Assembly: GCA_910574455.1 (NCBI GenBank)
Contig: CAJSYZ010000007.1
Location: 2,859,773 to 2,923,772 of the forward strand
Reading direction: 5' to 3'
Source: Trichaptum fuscoviolaceum
Taxonomy: Eukaryota > Basidiomycota > Agaricomycetes > Hymenochaetales > Trichaptaceae
DNA: 64,000 bases
Shown here: one piece after another, positions 32,887-44,872 of the stretch
Position numbering within the stretch: position 1 is the first letter of the stretch
Layout of the letters: every line of letters starts with the position of its first letter
The notes under the pieces: model-generated
What the model saw: the letters and a program-made list of their open reading frames with translations, nothing else
What the model was told of the DNA's origin: nothing
Databases searched by the model: none
Translations under genes and position numbers: made by a program

Positions 32887-35632
32887 ATGGCCGTTCTCAA
32901 GCGCCTACTGTCGAGGCGCACTCTCGCCTATGCATCTGTCGCGGGAGCAACGACTGCTGTCGGGGGGTACTATTATCTCAACTCGGGACCTTCCTATCCA
33001 CCTTCCACAATACAGTCACGGAGGCCACCCCCACCATGGACACCCCCGAGCAGAAAGTCGATGCTTGATTCTCTGAAGGCATCTGGTAACGATAAGGATG
33101 AGGAATTCGACTTGTTAATTGTTGGGGGAGGTGCATCCGGGGCGGGTGTGGCGGTAGATGCTGCAACTCGTGGATTGAAGGTTGCTTTGGTTGAGAGGAA
33201 CGATTTCAGCTCGGGTGAATACAATCAATGTAGAACATTGCTGCTCCAAACTCTTACTGGTCTCTAGGTACATCTTCCAAGTCGACAAAACTTGTTCATG
33301 GCGGAGTTCGATACTTACAGAAGGCTGTCATGGAGCTTGACTATGAACAATACAAGCTTGTCAAAGAAGCACTACACGAACGGCGCATCTTCCTACAGAC
33401 CGCGCCCTATCTCTCCGCCATGCTTCCGATCATGTTACCCATTTATAAGTGAGCATTACCGAGTCCATGCCGCGTCGAACTTATGTACTAACATTCATTG
33501 TAAGATATTGGCAAGTGCCTTATTACTGGGCGGGATGTAAGATGTATGATGTCCTTGCTGGAAAAGAGAACATGGAAAGCTCCTATCTTATGAGCAAGGG
33601 GAAGGCATTGGAAGCGTTTCCCATGCTGAAGCAGGATGGCTTGGTCGGAGCAATTGTGTACTATGATGGTTGGTGTCCAATATTTTACTGCATTGCCCAT
33701 TTCTGACTATGCCACCCATACAGGCCAGCATAATGATTCTAGAATGAATATTGCACTAATAATGACAGCTGTTAAACACGGTGCGGTCGTGGCAAATCAC
33801 GTTGAAGTGACTGAGCTCGACAAGAACGAAAGCGGCAGGCTCCAAGGCGCGGTAGTCCGCGATAATCTCACCGGACAAACATGGAATGTCCGCGCAAAGG
33901 TTTGTGAAATCCTAGAGAAATTTTTTCTCCTTATAAAATCATTTTGTAGGGTATCATCAATGCGACAGGACCATTCTCTGATTCTCTACTTACTCTGGAC
34001 GACCCGAACCACGTTCCAATTGTCCAGCCTTCCTCTGGTGTGCACATCACGCTCCCGAATTACTATTCTCCACGGACAATGGGGCTGTTAGATCCGGCGA
34101 CATCTGACGGCCGTGTTATATTCTTTCTTCCCTGGCAGGGAAACACGATTGCAGGTACAACAGACGCCAAATGTACGGTTGAGGCGGAACCAAAGCCAAG
34201 GGAAGAAGACATACAATGGGTGCTTGAGGAGGTTCGTCGCTACCTCGCACCTGACATCAAGGTTCGCCGGGGGGACGTTCTCTCTGCATGGTCTGGGATC
34301 CGTCCTTTAGTTCGAAATCCATCGGCGGCAAGCACAGAAGGACTCGTGCGCAATCATCTGGTGCATGTGAGCAACTCTGGTCTGTTGACAATCGCCGGTG
34401 GGAAATGGACTACGTATCGCAAAATGGCTGAGGAGACAGTAGATGAGGCTGTCAAGGTTTTCGGGCTTGAGGGCCGTGTACACAACGGATGTGTGACTGA
34501 GAAAGTGCGACTAGTAGGAAGCGATGGGTGGACGCGAAATATGTTCATCGGTTTAATTCAAAGAGTGAGGCCATTAATAGATGTAATCCCCTTTCTTGAT
34601 ATGAACTGAAGATCCTTTATAGTTCGGTCTTTCGACTGATGTGGCTAAGCATCTTTCTGACAACTACGGTGATCGAGCGTGGACAGTATGCTCGATGGCC
34701 GAGCCGACAGGTGATGTTTGGCCAATTCACGGAATTCGACTAAGCCCCTTGTATCCCTGTAAGTCCAATCAAGTAGATCTTCGAAGAGTTGTTTTTGACA
34801 GATACAATCTTGGATTCTCATCAGACATCGAAGCCGAGGTTCGCTACGCGGTCAGGAACGAGTATGCAGAGACCGCTGTCGATTTCATCGCTCGTCGTAG
34901 TCGGCTTGCATTCCTCAACACCCAGGCATCACTCGACGCGCTTCCCCGCGTGGTTGACATTATGGCCGAGGAGCTTGGTTGGAATACTGCACGCCGACGC
35001 ACAGAGCTGAAGCGCGGCGTGGAATTTCTTCAGACAATGGGTCTGTTAGGAAGTGTAGACCTCGAACCGACACCTAAGTCTTGGGCCGAAAAGGCTCGTG
35101 CAAGGCTTTTCGGGTCGAGGGCGAAGTCAGAAGGCCGGTTATACATAGCGAACCGCGCGCTGTTCGAGCCCGGTGAAGTCGATTCCCTGAAAAATTCATT
35201 CTTATCGAAGATAGGCAAAGCCAAGGAAGGAACTGGTGAAACAGAGGGCCAGCCTCGCTTGAAAAATGAGGATGTGCTTGCACTTTTGCGAGAGACTCCA
35301 GGCTACGAGAAGGTCCGAAATGGTGACTTTGCCTACGTGCTAGTTGAGGCAGGCTTCTCTCAACAACGTGATCTCGATTTTGACGAATTTGTGGAAGTGA
35401 GTTCATCCACCCGTGTCAATCTGTCCCCAAGCTCCGAGTATTGTTCTATCACTTTGAGGATATGGGGCTTCTTATCTTCATGTTCCGTCCATCCTGCCTC
35501 AGCATGTGATGCTCATTCAATTGTTTTCAGGTTGTGGCTGTCTTAAAGGAAATCACTCTTCGGCCTTCGGTGCAAAGCCGCAAAGTGGAAAGGAAACGGA
35601 TCCCTGTCGAAAAAAGTGGTGGAGGCGTATGA
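32887..35632 (+). CDS. GUT2: Mitochondrial FAD glycerol-3-phosphate dehydrogenase
   Basis: This enzyme oxidises glycerol-3-phosphate to dihydroxyacetone phosphate at the inner mitochondrial membrane and passes electrons to ubiquinone. The start at 32887 gives a basic presequence (MAVLKRLLSRRTLAYASVAG). The FAD-binding site is FDLLIVGGGASGAGVAVDAA, followed by VERNDFSSG spliced to TSSKSTKLVHGGVRYLQKAV. Later landmarks are QVPYYWAGCKMYDVLAG, SRMNIALIMTAVKHGA, INATGPFSDSLLTLDD, VIFFLPWQGNTIAGTTD, SAWSGIRPLVRNP, VSNSGLLTIAGGKWTTYRKM and AEVRYAVRNEYAETAVDFIA. The C-terminal part includes an EF-hand-like stretch (FAYVLVEAGFSQQRDLDFDE). The last exon finishes RKRIPVEKSGGGV at TGA 35630-35632. About eight short introns are present. 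Confidence 0.94.
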
Positions 35633-37600
35633 GAAGTGAATCGAAAGGTTATCATGCCGTTACGGTGACAAAAGTCTCTCATTTACTATGTCACTGCCAA
35701 CGCGAGAGGGAAAATTAACTTATACAGTAAAGACTTTGTACCCTTAACTCTTCGGCCTAAATCCCACCTCTTGACTTGTTGAGCACCAAAATGTCAGCAC
35801 CCAATGCTTCCAGCCGACGTCGGACCAGGAACGCAACGGCGGAAGCAAATTGCACGTACAGGGTCATCTAGATGAATAGATTCGATTGATGTATGGATCA
35901 TTGTGAACGACATTTGCTTCACATCCGAAAGCTGATTTATTTTGCATATGAGAGGCACGATACTTCAGGGCCATACACCGTGTACGGTGTATTCAGGATC
36001 GCAAGCACACGAGCGAGGATTTCAAGCTTGAAAGGTTCCGGAAATCTGGGCTCGCCAAGCCTCTGAGGTCCGTCGGTCAACTCGAAGCCCACCAAATGGG
36101 ACACACCACTTCCATATGCTGTAGGTCCTGTAGCGCAACGGGGGTACCAGCAGGGCGATTTGAACCTTGCGTTATGGGGCTAATCATTTGTAGACCATGA
36201 GAACCAAGAGATGAAATGTAGCTCTTCACATGGCAGGTTGGCAAGGGGTAACTACAGCATCGGCAAGTAGTCTGAGTGAGGTGGGAGATTAAACTTCGGT
36301 CAGTGTATTCAAATGTCGACATTTTGACATAGGCCGAAAATTTAGGCGAACATCGACGACATATGTTCAGATAAGAAAGCTCCCTCTTACCTGACCACCC
36401 AAGGTCCGGGTGCTGATGCGCGCATGGGCTACTTCGTGACCATTTACTCTGCGCCTACGTCCGATAGGGGCACCGATTAGAAGTTCAAACGTATATGTAT
36501 TACAAACCGTTTAATGGGAAAGGCGAATCAATTTTGCATCCGTAGAGGACGCCGGTTCCGTAAGTTGGGTACAAGACAAGCTCGTGGTGATCGCTCAGGG
36601 TCGTTGCGATTGTCGCCCGACACAAGGCGTCTTTGTTGACACCCTGAGGATGATTGGTTTGATAGGAATAGCGAAAACAGGGATCAACTATGCCGGAAAG
36701 CACACTGCTCGTCTGCCAAACTGCTCCAAGCTGTAGTAAGATGCAGCCCTAGACTCTTTCATATACTAGACTTCATGACTGTAGTCCAATATTGAATTAA
36801 GCTCCAGTAAGAATGAGATCCATCAGGAAGCGATTACTTTCTTCCTCACTGGATTCCACGACAATAAACATGGCCGAGAAAGACAAAGATAGCTGGTCAC
36901 CTGAGATTCTGTTACTGAATTACCACAGGAGGATGTCCGATCTGGACATCAGCTCGTTGGCTTATCAGCAAGATTGGGAGTCCATGACCTAAAGTCTATA
37001 GAGGTTTTCGACAGCGCGTCATCCTTACGAAGGGACCAGGTCCAGAGAAAGATTCGACCATATAATTTTCAATTCGGTTCTCGAACTCCGTTCTTTGGAA
37101 AAGACCAAGTTGTGAGAGTCCGTAAGCCATGTGCATATTCACACTGACAGAGACAAAGATACGAACCAAATAAATTAAGAGGAACCGGTGATGGAACAGA
37201 TAGCTCACGAAATGCCTATTGAACACAGTCGACTTAATACGACCGGATTCAGATCGAAGAAGCAAAATGCACGAAGGCTCAGATTCTCCTTGCAACTGAC
37301 AGATCCAGGGGGTTCAGTGGTAGATAGTGTATGACCTGGATCAACAAGCGTCAATAAGTCCATCTGATGGAGCCGATGAACTATATGAAAGAACCCACGA
37401 CTAATTCATAGGAGACGCGGACTCCATGGCGGAGTACGATACGGATAATGAAGTGAGGCAAAAATGGGCTATTGACAAACAAGGGATTGTCCACACCAAC
37501 ATTGCATAATCGTGTGACTACAAGGGCGTGATTACTATTAAAATGAGGACAGCGTGAAACATGAGCTCCGTACAATCTCGAGATACAAACGGATGCAGGG
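35633..37600. other. 2-kb intergenic region, no gene recognised
   Basis: This gap separates the convergent GUT2 and phosphatidylserine-synthase genes. Minus-strand ORFs at 36077-36322, 36500-36703 and 36996-37295 lack recognisable motifs and clear intron signals, and are treated as fortuitous or relic. A tRNA-like GGTTCAAATC (minus, near 36158) does not fold into a tRNA. Confidence 0.45.
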
Positions 37601-39793
37601 TCATTGCGTTTTTGCGTTCATTTCCTTACGCCGCCGACGCACATATTTTCTTGCGCTAGGAATTCCAAACTGTTATCGGCAAAGAAGACAGAAAACCCGC
37701 GGTAGGAGGTAATTGAAGATTGTGAGGTAAGTGAATGACAATATCTAACAATGAGGAAAGCGTACCTTAGTTAAGGGATAGAGGACAAGAAGAGACACTC
37801 CGATGCTGATGCCCCATTTGATGTGTTGGGGAAAAGGTTGAGTATAGATGTTCTTTCCCCATTTTCTTATGACAAGTAGCTCCGTGACCATAGTAGCAAG
37901 TAATAGCCATGCATGAGCGCCCATCCTGACGGCCCTCCTGAATGGAAGACCATGCAGTTAATTAGCGAACAGTGTAACTGGAATTGAAATTCCATACTTT
38001 GGATTCATCAAATACTGGTATAGCTCCCGGACAGCTGGCAGTGCACAAAGGAAGACACCTGCTAATCTGAAGATAATAATCGGATGGCTCGGCTCCATCC
38101 ACAGAAGGCTCTAAGTACAACGTCAGTGAAATGTCTTCGATCAGAAAGTGGGATCGCTTCTTGACCTTCAGATAGAACGGATTGAGTTCTGCGGCGAGAA
38201 AGACCGCAAGAAGGAGAACAACTGTGACGTAATGGAAGAAAGACGCAGTACCCTCCCACTTAAACGCAGTGAAGTCATGAGGGGAGAGCTGCGTAATAAC
38301 GCGCCTGGTTTTCGACCGGAATCCCCGAGTCTGGCGAAGACCGCGCCATTCGTAATGCTAGCGGACAATCACGGGTAAATTATTAGCAAAAGAGTCTTGA
38401 GCAAATTTGTGCCGACTAGTACGGATACTTGCCTTTACCTCGAAGTATTGGCAGGCCTTCATACCTACGACTAGCAGTAAGCCTTATTCCAGCAAATCGT
38501 GAGTCCAAGATGCGTACCAAGATATGTTCCAAGCCAATTGCACACGAGAACATCCAAAACCCACTATAAAGTTAATGTTTCACCCAAGCATTAGCTTTTC
38601 GATTATGAGGGAGCTCACATGATCCCACCAGCACTGGTAGCATGTTATAAGTTTACATACTGGAAGAGATCAGAAAATCAGAGAGACAACACACCTCGGC
38701 GAAGTTGGGTAACTGATGCTGCAAACTGTACTCGGCGAACTCAAATGCGATGCTTAGGATCTGAAGGGAGTCCAAGGAGGCGGCTGTGAGCTCGCGCCCA
38801 TAATTGTCAAGATAGGCATACCCAACAGAACCAATAATCTCGCAGAATAAGCGCCTTTCCAAACCAGCCTAAGGCGTGTGCGAGGCAGAATATATCTATA
38901 GCATTCTGTTCAGTGCTCAGGTTAGATAATTACAGATAAACTTGAACGATAAAGCAGAGTTCACCCATATATTCATGGCGGAAAAGTCGCAATTCTCTGC
39001 GTAACTTTTCTCAGGTAGAGAAACGCCAAGATTCGGATCAAGATATTTCATCATATGTCTTGCCGTATCTAGATCCTGGAAGAGAAGGAAGACCATGCCT
39101 AACTCATACAGGAGGTTTACTCCAAGTACTACGCGCCAAAATGCTGGATGGGGACGGATGAACGGTCCATCTCGGAATTGTAGCATAGAGAACAAGAGAA
39201 AGAACGATAGCACCGCATAAACACCTCTGCGGGACATTGATCGAAGGGCATTAGCAACGTTAGGTACAATAATTATCGATAGATCATGGATATCCAGCTC
39301 ACAACCGGCGTTTGTCCCGTCCTTCTTCCAGGACATCATTGGTGGAGGCGACGTAAGCCATTAGACCCATCCCTAAGGCAAGTGCAGTCAACGTAAATGG
39401 ATGATAAAAAAACCTGAAAAATATGAGTTTATTTATGATTCATGAGAACGCATCCTTCAACTACACGCACTCAATGCTGGTGTCATGTTTTTCAGAGAAA
39501 GGTTGGATCTGCGTGTATGATTCCGTGCGATCAGCCTGAAACCAAGGTTCGGAAGGTAAATAACTCGTCACAGCTACAGTCTTACGATGGCTTACATCGT
39601 ACCCTGATTCGTGAGATTATTAGTACTTTCTCTGCTCTTTCAATGTCTATATTCACATACATCTGACAGGAGTGCCATGTAATCCAGGTGCCGGTTCCGG
39701 TTCTTGCGGGGACAGAAACCCTGAATCCGATTCTTCGTTCGCTGGTGATAGATTTCCTTCATCTCGCACAATTATGTTTGGTGTCTCAGACAT
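37601..39793 (-). CDS. Phosphatidylserine synthase, base-exchange (PTDSS) type
   Basis: This is a multipass ER membrane enzyme of the PSS family (PF03034 type), which exchanges serine for the head group of existing phospholipids. It is not the CDP-diacylglycerol Cho1 type usual in yeasts. The start at 39793 gives MSETPNIIVRDEG, and a later exon gives IQPFSEKHDTSIE. Then come FFYHPFTLTALALGMGLMAY, FRDGPFIRPHPAFWRVVLG, MMKYLDPNLGVSLPEKSYAE, FGKALILRDYWFCW, FEFAEYSLQHQLPNFAE, CWWDH, LDVLVCNWLGTYL, MKACQYFEV, VFLAAELNPFYLK, SLLWMEPSHPIIIFRLAGVF and LCALPAVRELYQYLMNPK. The end is basic (ARKYVRRRRKEMNAKTQ) at TGA 37601-37603. The PE/PC-synthase hallmark segments are all present and in order. About ten short introns are present. 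Confidence 0.9.
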
Positions 39794-39976
39794 CAAATGT
39801 CGTATATCTGCATAAGCAAAGGAGATAGTGGTAGGGAGAAGAAACCCGAACGTGCGTTGCCAAGTTAACTTTACTATTTTGCCTCGTCCTGCAACTTAGT
39901 ATGACGTACTCTGGCACGTGTATAAATTACATAATTATTGCCTTTTCTGTGGGATTTTCGGTTCACTTTCCTGGCC

Positions 39977-39985
39977 CACTCAGGC
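39977..39985. repeat. 9-bp target-site duplication, left
   Basis: CACTCAGGC immediately precedes the left end of the outer inverted-repeat element and is repeated exactly at 41454-41462. Confidence 0.8.
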
Positions 39986-40612
39986 TAGTCTCGTAACCAG
40001 ACCAGGTTACTTATATGGGTCGCTTTGCTCGGAAGGTGTAACCGGTCTGGTTTCTAAGGTTTTGATTTAAAGGACTTTGCAGGGAGTTTGAAATATAATA
40101 CAAATGAAGTAACAGATCCAGTTGTTGCAATGACTAAGACGCGAGTAAAAAATAATGCCCCACGCTTTTTTGGTTGGCGTGACGTGAGGTCACACTGTAG
40201 CAACCGTGTGCCTTTGCGTAATCGATCGACGCGACGCGCTTAACGCGCGTCTACGTTGATCTCTTCGCTTCACTGTATACTCACTTCTAATTTATCATGG
40301 ATTCCAACTGTTTAACCTCTGATTTGTGCGACGAGCGGATGACTTTCCGTAGGCTTTCTGTACTTTTACAGATTAGATGCGACCCTTTTCGACACCGCAA
40401 GTGTGCTTAGCGATGACGCGCGTTCTAGGTACGCGACTGCCGTGACACTCAGCTAATGTTAACTCAATTCTTTATTACATTCACATGACGACATCAGACG
40501 TTATTTTTGGAATTCAGGGGGAACCTATGAAATCACTACTCCATTTGGATTAATTTCAAACTCCCTGCAAAGTCTTGTAATCGAAAACCTTGGAAACCAG
40601 GCCAGCTACGCT

Positions 40613-40623
40613 GTGCTTGCTCC
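40613..40623. repeat. 11-bp target-site duplication of the inner element, left
   Basis: GTGCTTGCTCC occurs here and exactly again at 41400-41410, on both sides of the inner inverted-repeat element. Confidence 0.75.
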
Positions 40624-41399
40624 ATCCTCCTTCCCAGGGTATCCCTGGCCCCTCCGGACCTCACGCCACATGTGTCTACTAAATTAGTATATGAAACAAA
40701 TAAACCAAACTTTGAAACTACAATGAACCAAACAAACCTACGGGGCCAGGGATACCCTGGCAAAAAATTCTTTGTAAGCAATCCCGGAGCGTCGCACTCA
40801 CCGCACGGAAGGCCCCGCTCGTCGCGCGTCGTTCCTCCTAAACAGGAATGAGGCCGCCATTGTACAGTGGTAGCCTCAGAAATTTGCAGTTAAACTCGTT
40901 ATATCTCAGATAAAGCATTGAAAACTTGAGAATCACACATTTTAGCTTTTATAACAAAAGTTTCTCATTTAAATAGTGCATCAAATAATCAGAAAGAAAT
41001 ATCCAAGTGCATACATTGTATGCACTGAATTGCTACAACAATGTGTTATGTTCCTTAAATTTGATGCCCGTTTATGAGCAGTAACTAATATCTAGCTAGA
41101 AATTATGTTAATTTTAAAGCTTCTGCGAAGTTATGTACATGTTTTCAATATATTTTCGATCAGTGGCGGCCTCACTCCTGTTTAGGACAACGGCGCGCAA
41201 CCAGCGGGGCTCTCCGCGCGGTGAGCACAAACGCTCCGGGATTGCTTACAAAGAATTTTTTGCCAGGGTATCCCTGGCCCCGTAGGTTTGTTTGGTTCAT
41301 TGTAGTTTCAAAGTTTGGTTTATTTGTTTCATATACTAATTTAGTAGACACATGTGGCGTGAGGTCCGGAGGGGCCAGGGATACCCTGGGAAGGAGGAT
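40624..41399. mobile_element. Inner inverted-repeat transposon nested in the outer element
   Basis: The ends are atcctccttcccagggtatc and its inverse. The arms (about 40624-40860 and 41165-41399) are near-identical for the outer ~185 bp, then diverge. Each arm contains its own palindrome: cagggtatccctggcccc near 40636 and its complement about 130 bp further in. A single strand could therefore fold into a long stem carrying side hairpins. The central ~300 bp is AT-rich and codes for nothing recognisable. The element is 776 bp, lies in the right terminal repeat of the outer transposon and carries an 11-bp target duplication. It is a non-autonomous MITE-like element of unassigned superfamily and younger than its host. 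Confidence 0.85.
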
Positions 41400-41453
41400 G
41401 TGCTTGCTCCGCAAGCCGTATAAAGAAAGTAGCTTGGCCTGGTCACGAGGCTA

Positions 41454-41462
41454 CACTCAGGC
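41454..41462. repeat. 9-bp target-site duplication, right
   Basis: CACTCAGGC directly follows the right end of the outer element and pairs with 39977-39985. Confidence 0.8.
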
Positions 41463-42255
41463 AAGAGCAAACGCAACTCCCTTTCGCTCCGTGATGATCT
41501 ATGGCAGTATCTCCCTTTTGCCCTAAGTTCCCTGTAGGAGCGAGCTTATACACGTTAACGGACAATGAGGTGGAGTTCCGAAAATAATATACTATCAGGG
41601 CCTTCGAGGTTCGAGGTATGTAGTAGCCCAGTCGTCCTTCGTCCTCGGGTGGCTTGAACTTATTTTCTTGACATACTACACTAATACTTGCAGGAAGCTT
41701 TTTTTTGCATTCGTACACTTAATTGTGTTGAGAAGCCTGTCATTTGATCCGCTTGTGATTGCCAGCGAACCACGATTGTCTGTCGGATTTTAGTCGCGCA
41801 TCTCCCATTTCGCCTAAAACTCGCCAATCATTGCGCTCCAGATTAGAGAATAAGGACTTCGATGGGATAGAATCGAAGAAGTAGGAGAAGCACTGCTTGT
41901 AGTGACCAGGCGATCCTTCGCCGACCTGCGTCATGGCACCTCGCTGTTAAGGAGGGCAAGGAGGTATGGTATTTGCCGACGGCCCATTTCTTATTCATAC
42001 ATTGTCTAACATTCCCCGGTCCAGGGTGCGTGTGCGTGCCAGTGTGTGTCGAGGATCGACAAAGTGCGCACTTTCGCCGAATAATCCCTGAAAATCCTTG
42101 CTGACGTCAAGCGACCGGCTTTATAGCGTCCGAACGAAAAGTATTTATTACAAGGTAGATCAAGTGGAAGGTTACAGCTCATCATACCTGTACCGACCTC
42201 ACCCCTTGTTAAAAATTTCTTGTGCGATCGGAATCATTCCTCGGGATATACTGGA

Positions 42256-42616
42256 CCGGGAAATATAATGAAATGCGAGGTAGTAGTGATTATCTTCGAT
42301 GTGGAGAAGATCGAGATCGAGACCCAGCGTAAGACGCACTGGCACATTTATGCGTCCCGAGATGCAACGCATTGTAGTATATTCTGTGAATGTCAAGTGC
42401 GTATTTACTTGTTCGGAAAGCCTGATTGGAGGGGACTGACTCTATTTCTCATACCAGTTGGAGACGGATCATCGGTTGCCTCTCGCAGATGACAAGCGAG
42501 CACAGAGAGCTATCATGTCCTCGCTCTATGATGTTCTTATTCACGATATTGTGAGACTATGCAAATCCTCTCAAGAAATGAAGAAGGTCGTTTCGTCAGC
42601 TGACCTTCATTTGTAA
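42256..42616 (+). CDS. Possible two-exon coding fragment, unknown
   Basis: A frame containing MKCEVVVIIFDVEKIEIETQ and ending CSIFCECQ joins in phase across a good intron to LETDHRLPLADDKRAQRAIM ... SSADLHL with TAA at 42614-42616. The intron has donor GTGCGT at 42400, a CTGAC branch and acceptor CAG ending at 42457. The composition is protein-like (amphipathic, charged). I recognise no family, and a 5' extension is possible. It may be the tail of a decayed gene. Confidence 0.3.
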
Positions 42617-44872
42617 TGAAAAGTGCGGGAACTGCTCATCCTCTACCTTACGAAGCTCGTAATGGGACGTGAACACACCCCGGAAGGCAAAAGCATCAAA
42701 ATCGGAATGGCCTCGCTGTACACTCTTATCGTAGTATGGTCCTAATGGCGATAAGCAATCACCGCCGGTCAATACACATCAAAAGATCCAGGAGTAATGG
42801 CGTACGCGTCCCTGACTGTTGAGCTATTCTGCCATCATCTTTCCATACGTGGGGACGCTCGGTTGACCACCATAGAGTACTTGCATCCTGTGCTAGCACT
42901 TGGTTTACGCAAGAGGCAAACTGCTCTAACGACTCTGCGGATGGACAGAAGATCAACGCCGCAGCCTAAGCTGAAGTTGGTTTGTGTCGGAATATGGTAA
43001 GAGAGCCGATCCGTTTCGATTTAGACCACAAATACTGACGATGCCTCGTAGGCTGAACATCAAGTCATGCCTGCATATGTTCCCGTTCATTCAAGGCATT
43101 CCAATTTTCACATACTCAATTAAGGCAACATCTTCATTGTATGCCAAGGAAACGTACAGTATGTTGAATTTCCAAATACGTTGTCTTTGATGCTATCTAT
43201 ACTCCATAGTCAGTGGCGATGATTTGCTCCGGTTCGCACACTCCTTCCGTAAACTCCGATCCAGCCTTCATAAGTTTCAAACAGGTGCAAACTCCTGTTT
43301 ATCCTGGTTGTGCTTTGAGTCGACTCTGTGCTGTTGTGGTTGAATAGAACTTCGGCAGAAAGGTCTTCCTTCGCTTGCGTAACGTTGGATATGCAACCCT
43401 TCGCACTCAACTATACATCTGGCAAATCCGATGTATGATGCCGTTTATGCAATATTACCATGAAGATAACTGACGCCTGGGCTGAGGTGAGTTCCACTAA
43501 GTTCAACAAAAGGTCCCCTAATCTTGAGGGTCGGAAAGCACATCATCTGACGTTTGAATTTAGCGATGGCCCATTTTTGCCCAGCGACAACGGTTTCGAA
43601 AGTATTCGCTTTTCCGATTCAAGAGGATGTCTGCGCCCAACTCTACTGTATTCCGGACACCGGTCCACTTTCTAAATGCTGTCTAGCGTCTCACCTTATT
43701 CCTCAAGCAAGTCGCCTTCTTCGCAATTTAAGCCCGCTGTTCGACCAGCGGTGCGTTCTTTTCGATGTGATGCAACAATTCCAGCCCGTTCTAAGACGCC
43801 CGCTCGAGTGAACATCGAGATCGACATTCTAAAGCAACACACGGGCTTTATTGTACCACTGGTGGACCCCGATCACTGCTCGCATACCTATTTGGTACGT
43901 GCTAGGCTGGCACTCGGCCCCTTTACTGGACATGCTTCAGTGCCGACGGAGTGGAAGGTTTCTTGGATTGCCTGCATTAGCGACCGAACACCTGGGAAAA
44001 TCTCTCTTCGTCGTCGACTCCGTGCCTATCCTTTTTGTTCTCACAACCCGTACCCACAAGCTTGATCAAAGACTGACTGAAGTCAGATTTCCTTAGTGAG
44101 CTTGCTTTCCCCCGGCTTCATCGCTGACAGGCTTGCCGAAGCCAAGGTGCAACGGCTACGTTTTGATTAGTTTTCACAGTTCATCCTTAGTCTTTCGCTG
44201 GTTCGTGACTTGGAGGAGATGCAGAGCTTGGTTAGGCTGGACCAGAGCGTGGATGGACTCCTTCGCAACATAGGTACGCCAGTGACTTCCAAACATAAAT
44301 TTCACATTTCACATTCTTCCCAATAAGCATATAACAAAGTCGCCGTCGAATGTGGACAAGGCCTAGGTTTGTTCGAACTGAGTCCGTGGTCATTCGGTTA
44401 GAGGAAAGCAAACTACTATGAAGGCGTTCTCCGGAAGCATAACGTCAGCTCAGTCATGCATTAGACGCGATAACTTCCCGAAGGAAGAGTAGCCTTGCCA
44501 CTTCGTTCATGAGACTGGCTTTCGACCGGCATCAGTCACGTCCACGCGGTCGCATAGCTTAGTTTCGATTCTCCGCTTCTTGAAGACTTTCGACCTTCCC
44601 ATCTTATGCTGGCACATAAGCGGGCTTGTCGTCACAAGGGCTTTCTAAATAACCCTTGCCAGCTCTTCAGACAACAAACAACCCTATATTCTTGTCAAAC
44701 AGCCTTAATTCAAAACGGTCTAAACATACATACATTTCGCTATCGCCGAGGGTTTCTGATCAATCATCGGTTGTCGGCAAAGCGAGTCCGTGCGTGGTTC
44801 TTCTCCATCCAATCTTGTACTAATTTACTCCCCTCGCCCTTTACACATGTAGCGCTACTGACTTGATATTAG

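Larger units (their letters stand above)
39986..41453. mobile_element. Outer non-autonomous inverted-repeat transposon (MULE-like)
   Basis: The left end reads tagtctcgtaaccagacc; the right end read inward on the other strand is tagcctcgtgaccaggcc. The terminal repeats continue for about 110 bp when the nested element is removed, ending in matching actttgcagggagtttgaaa blocks near 40078-40095 and 40553-40572. A perfect 9-bp direct repeat (CACTCAGGC) flanks the element. No transposase or other protein is encoded. Size is 1468 bp with the insertion and about 680 bp without it. The 9-bp target duplication points to the Mutator superfamily, but the superfamily call is inference. The arms have diverged at several positions, so the element is not very young. 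Confidence 0.85.

Noticed and set aside
36105..36200. tRNA-like sequence (minus-strand GGTTCAAATC with an upstream TGG box and CAT triplet)
   Set aside because: The T-stem does not pair, no acceptor stem can be formed, and reading the plus strand (TAGCGCAACGG) gives a wrong anticodon loop. It is treated as coincidence or a very old relic.
39986..41453. Transposase or reverse-transcriptase gene within the transposon pair
   Set aside because: All ORFs inside are under about 100 codons, two of them being the mirror-image reading of the inverted arms. The elements are non-autonomous.
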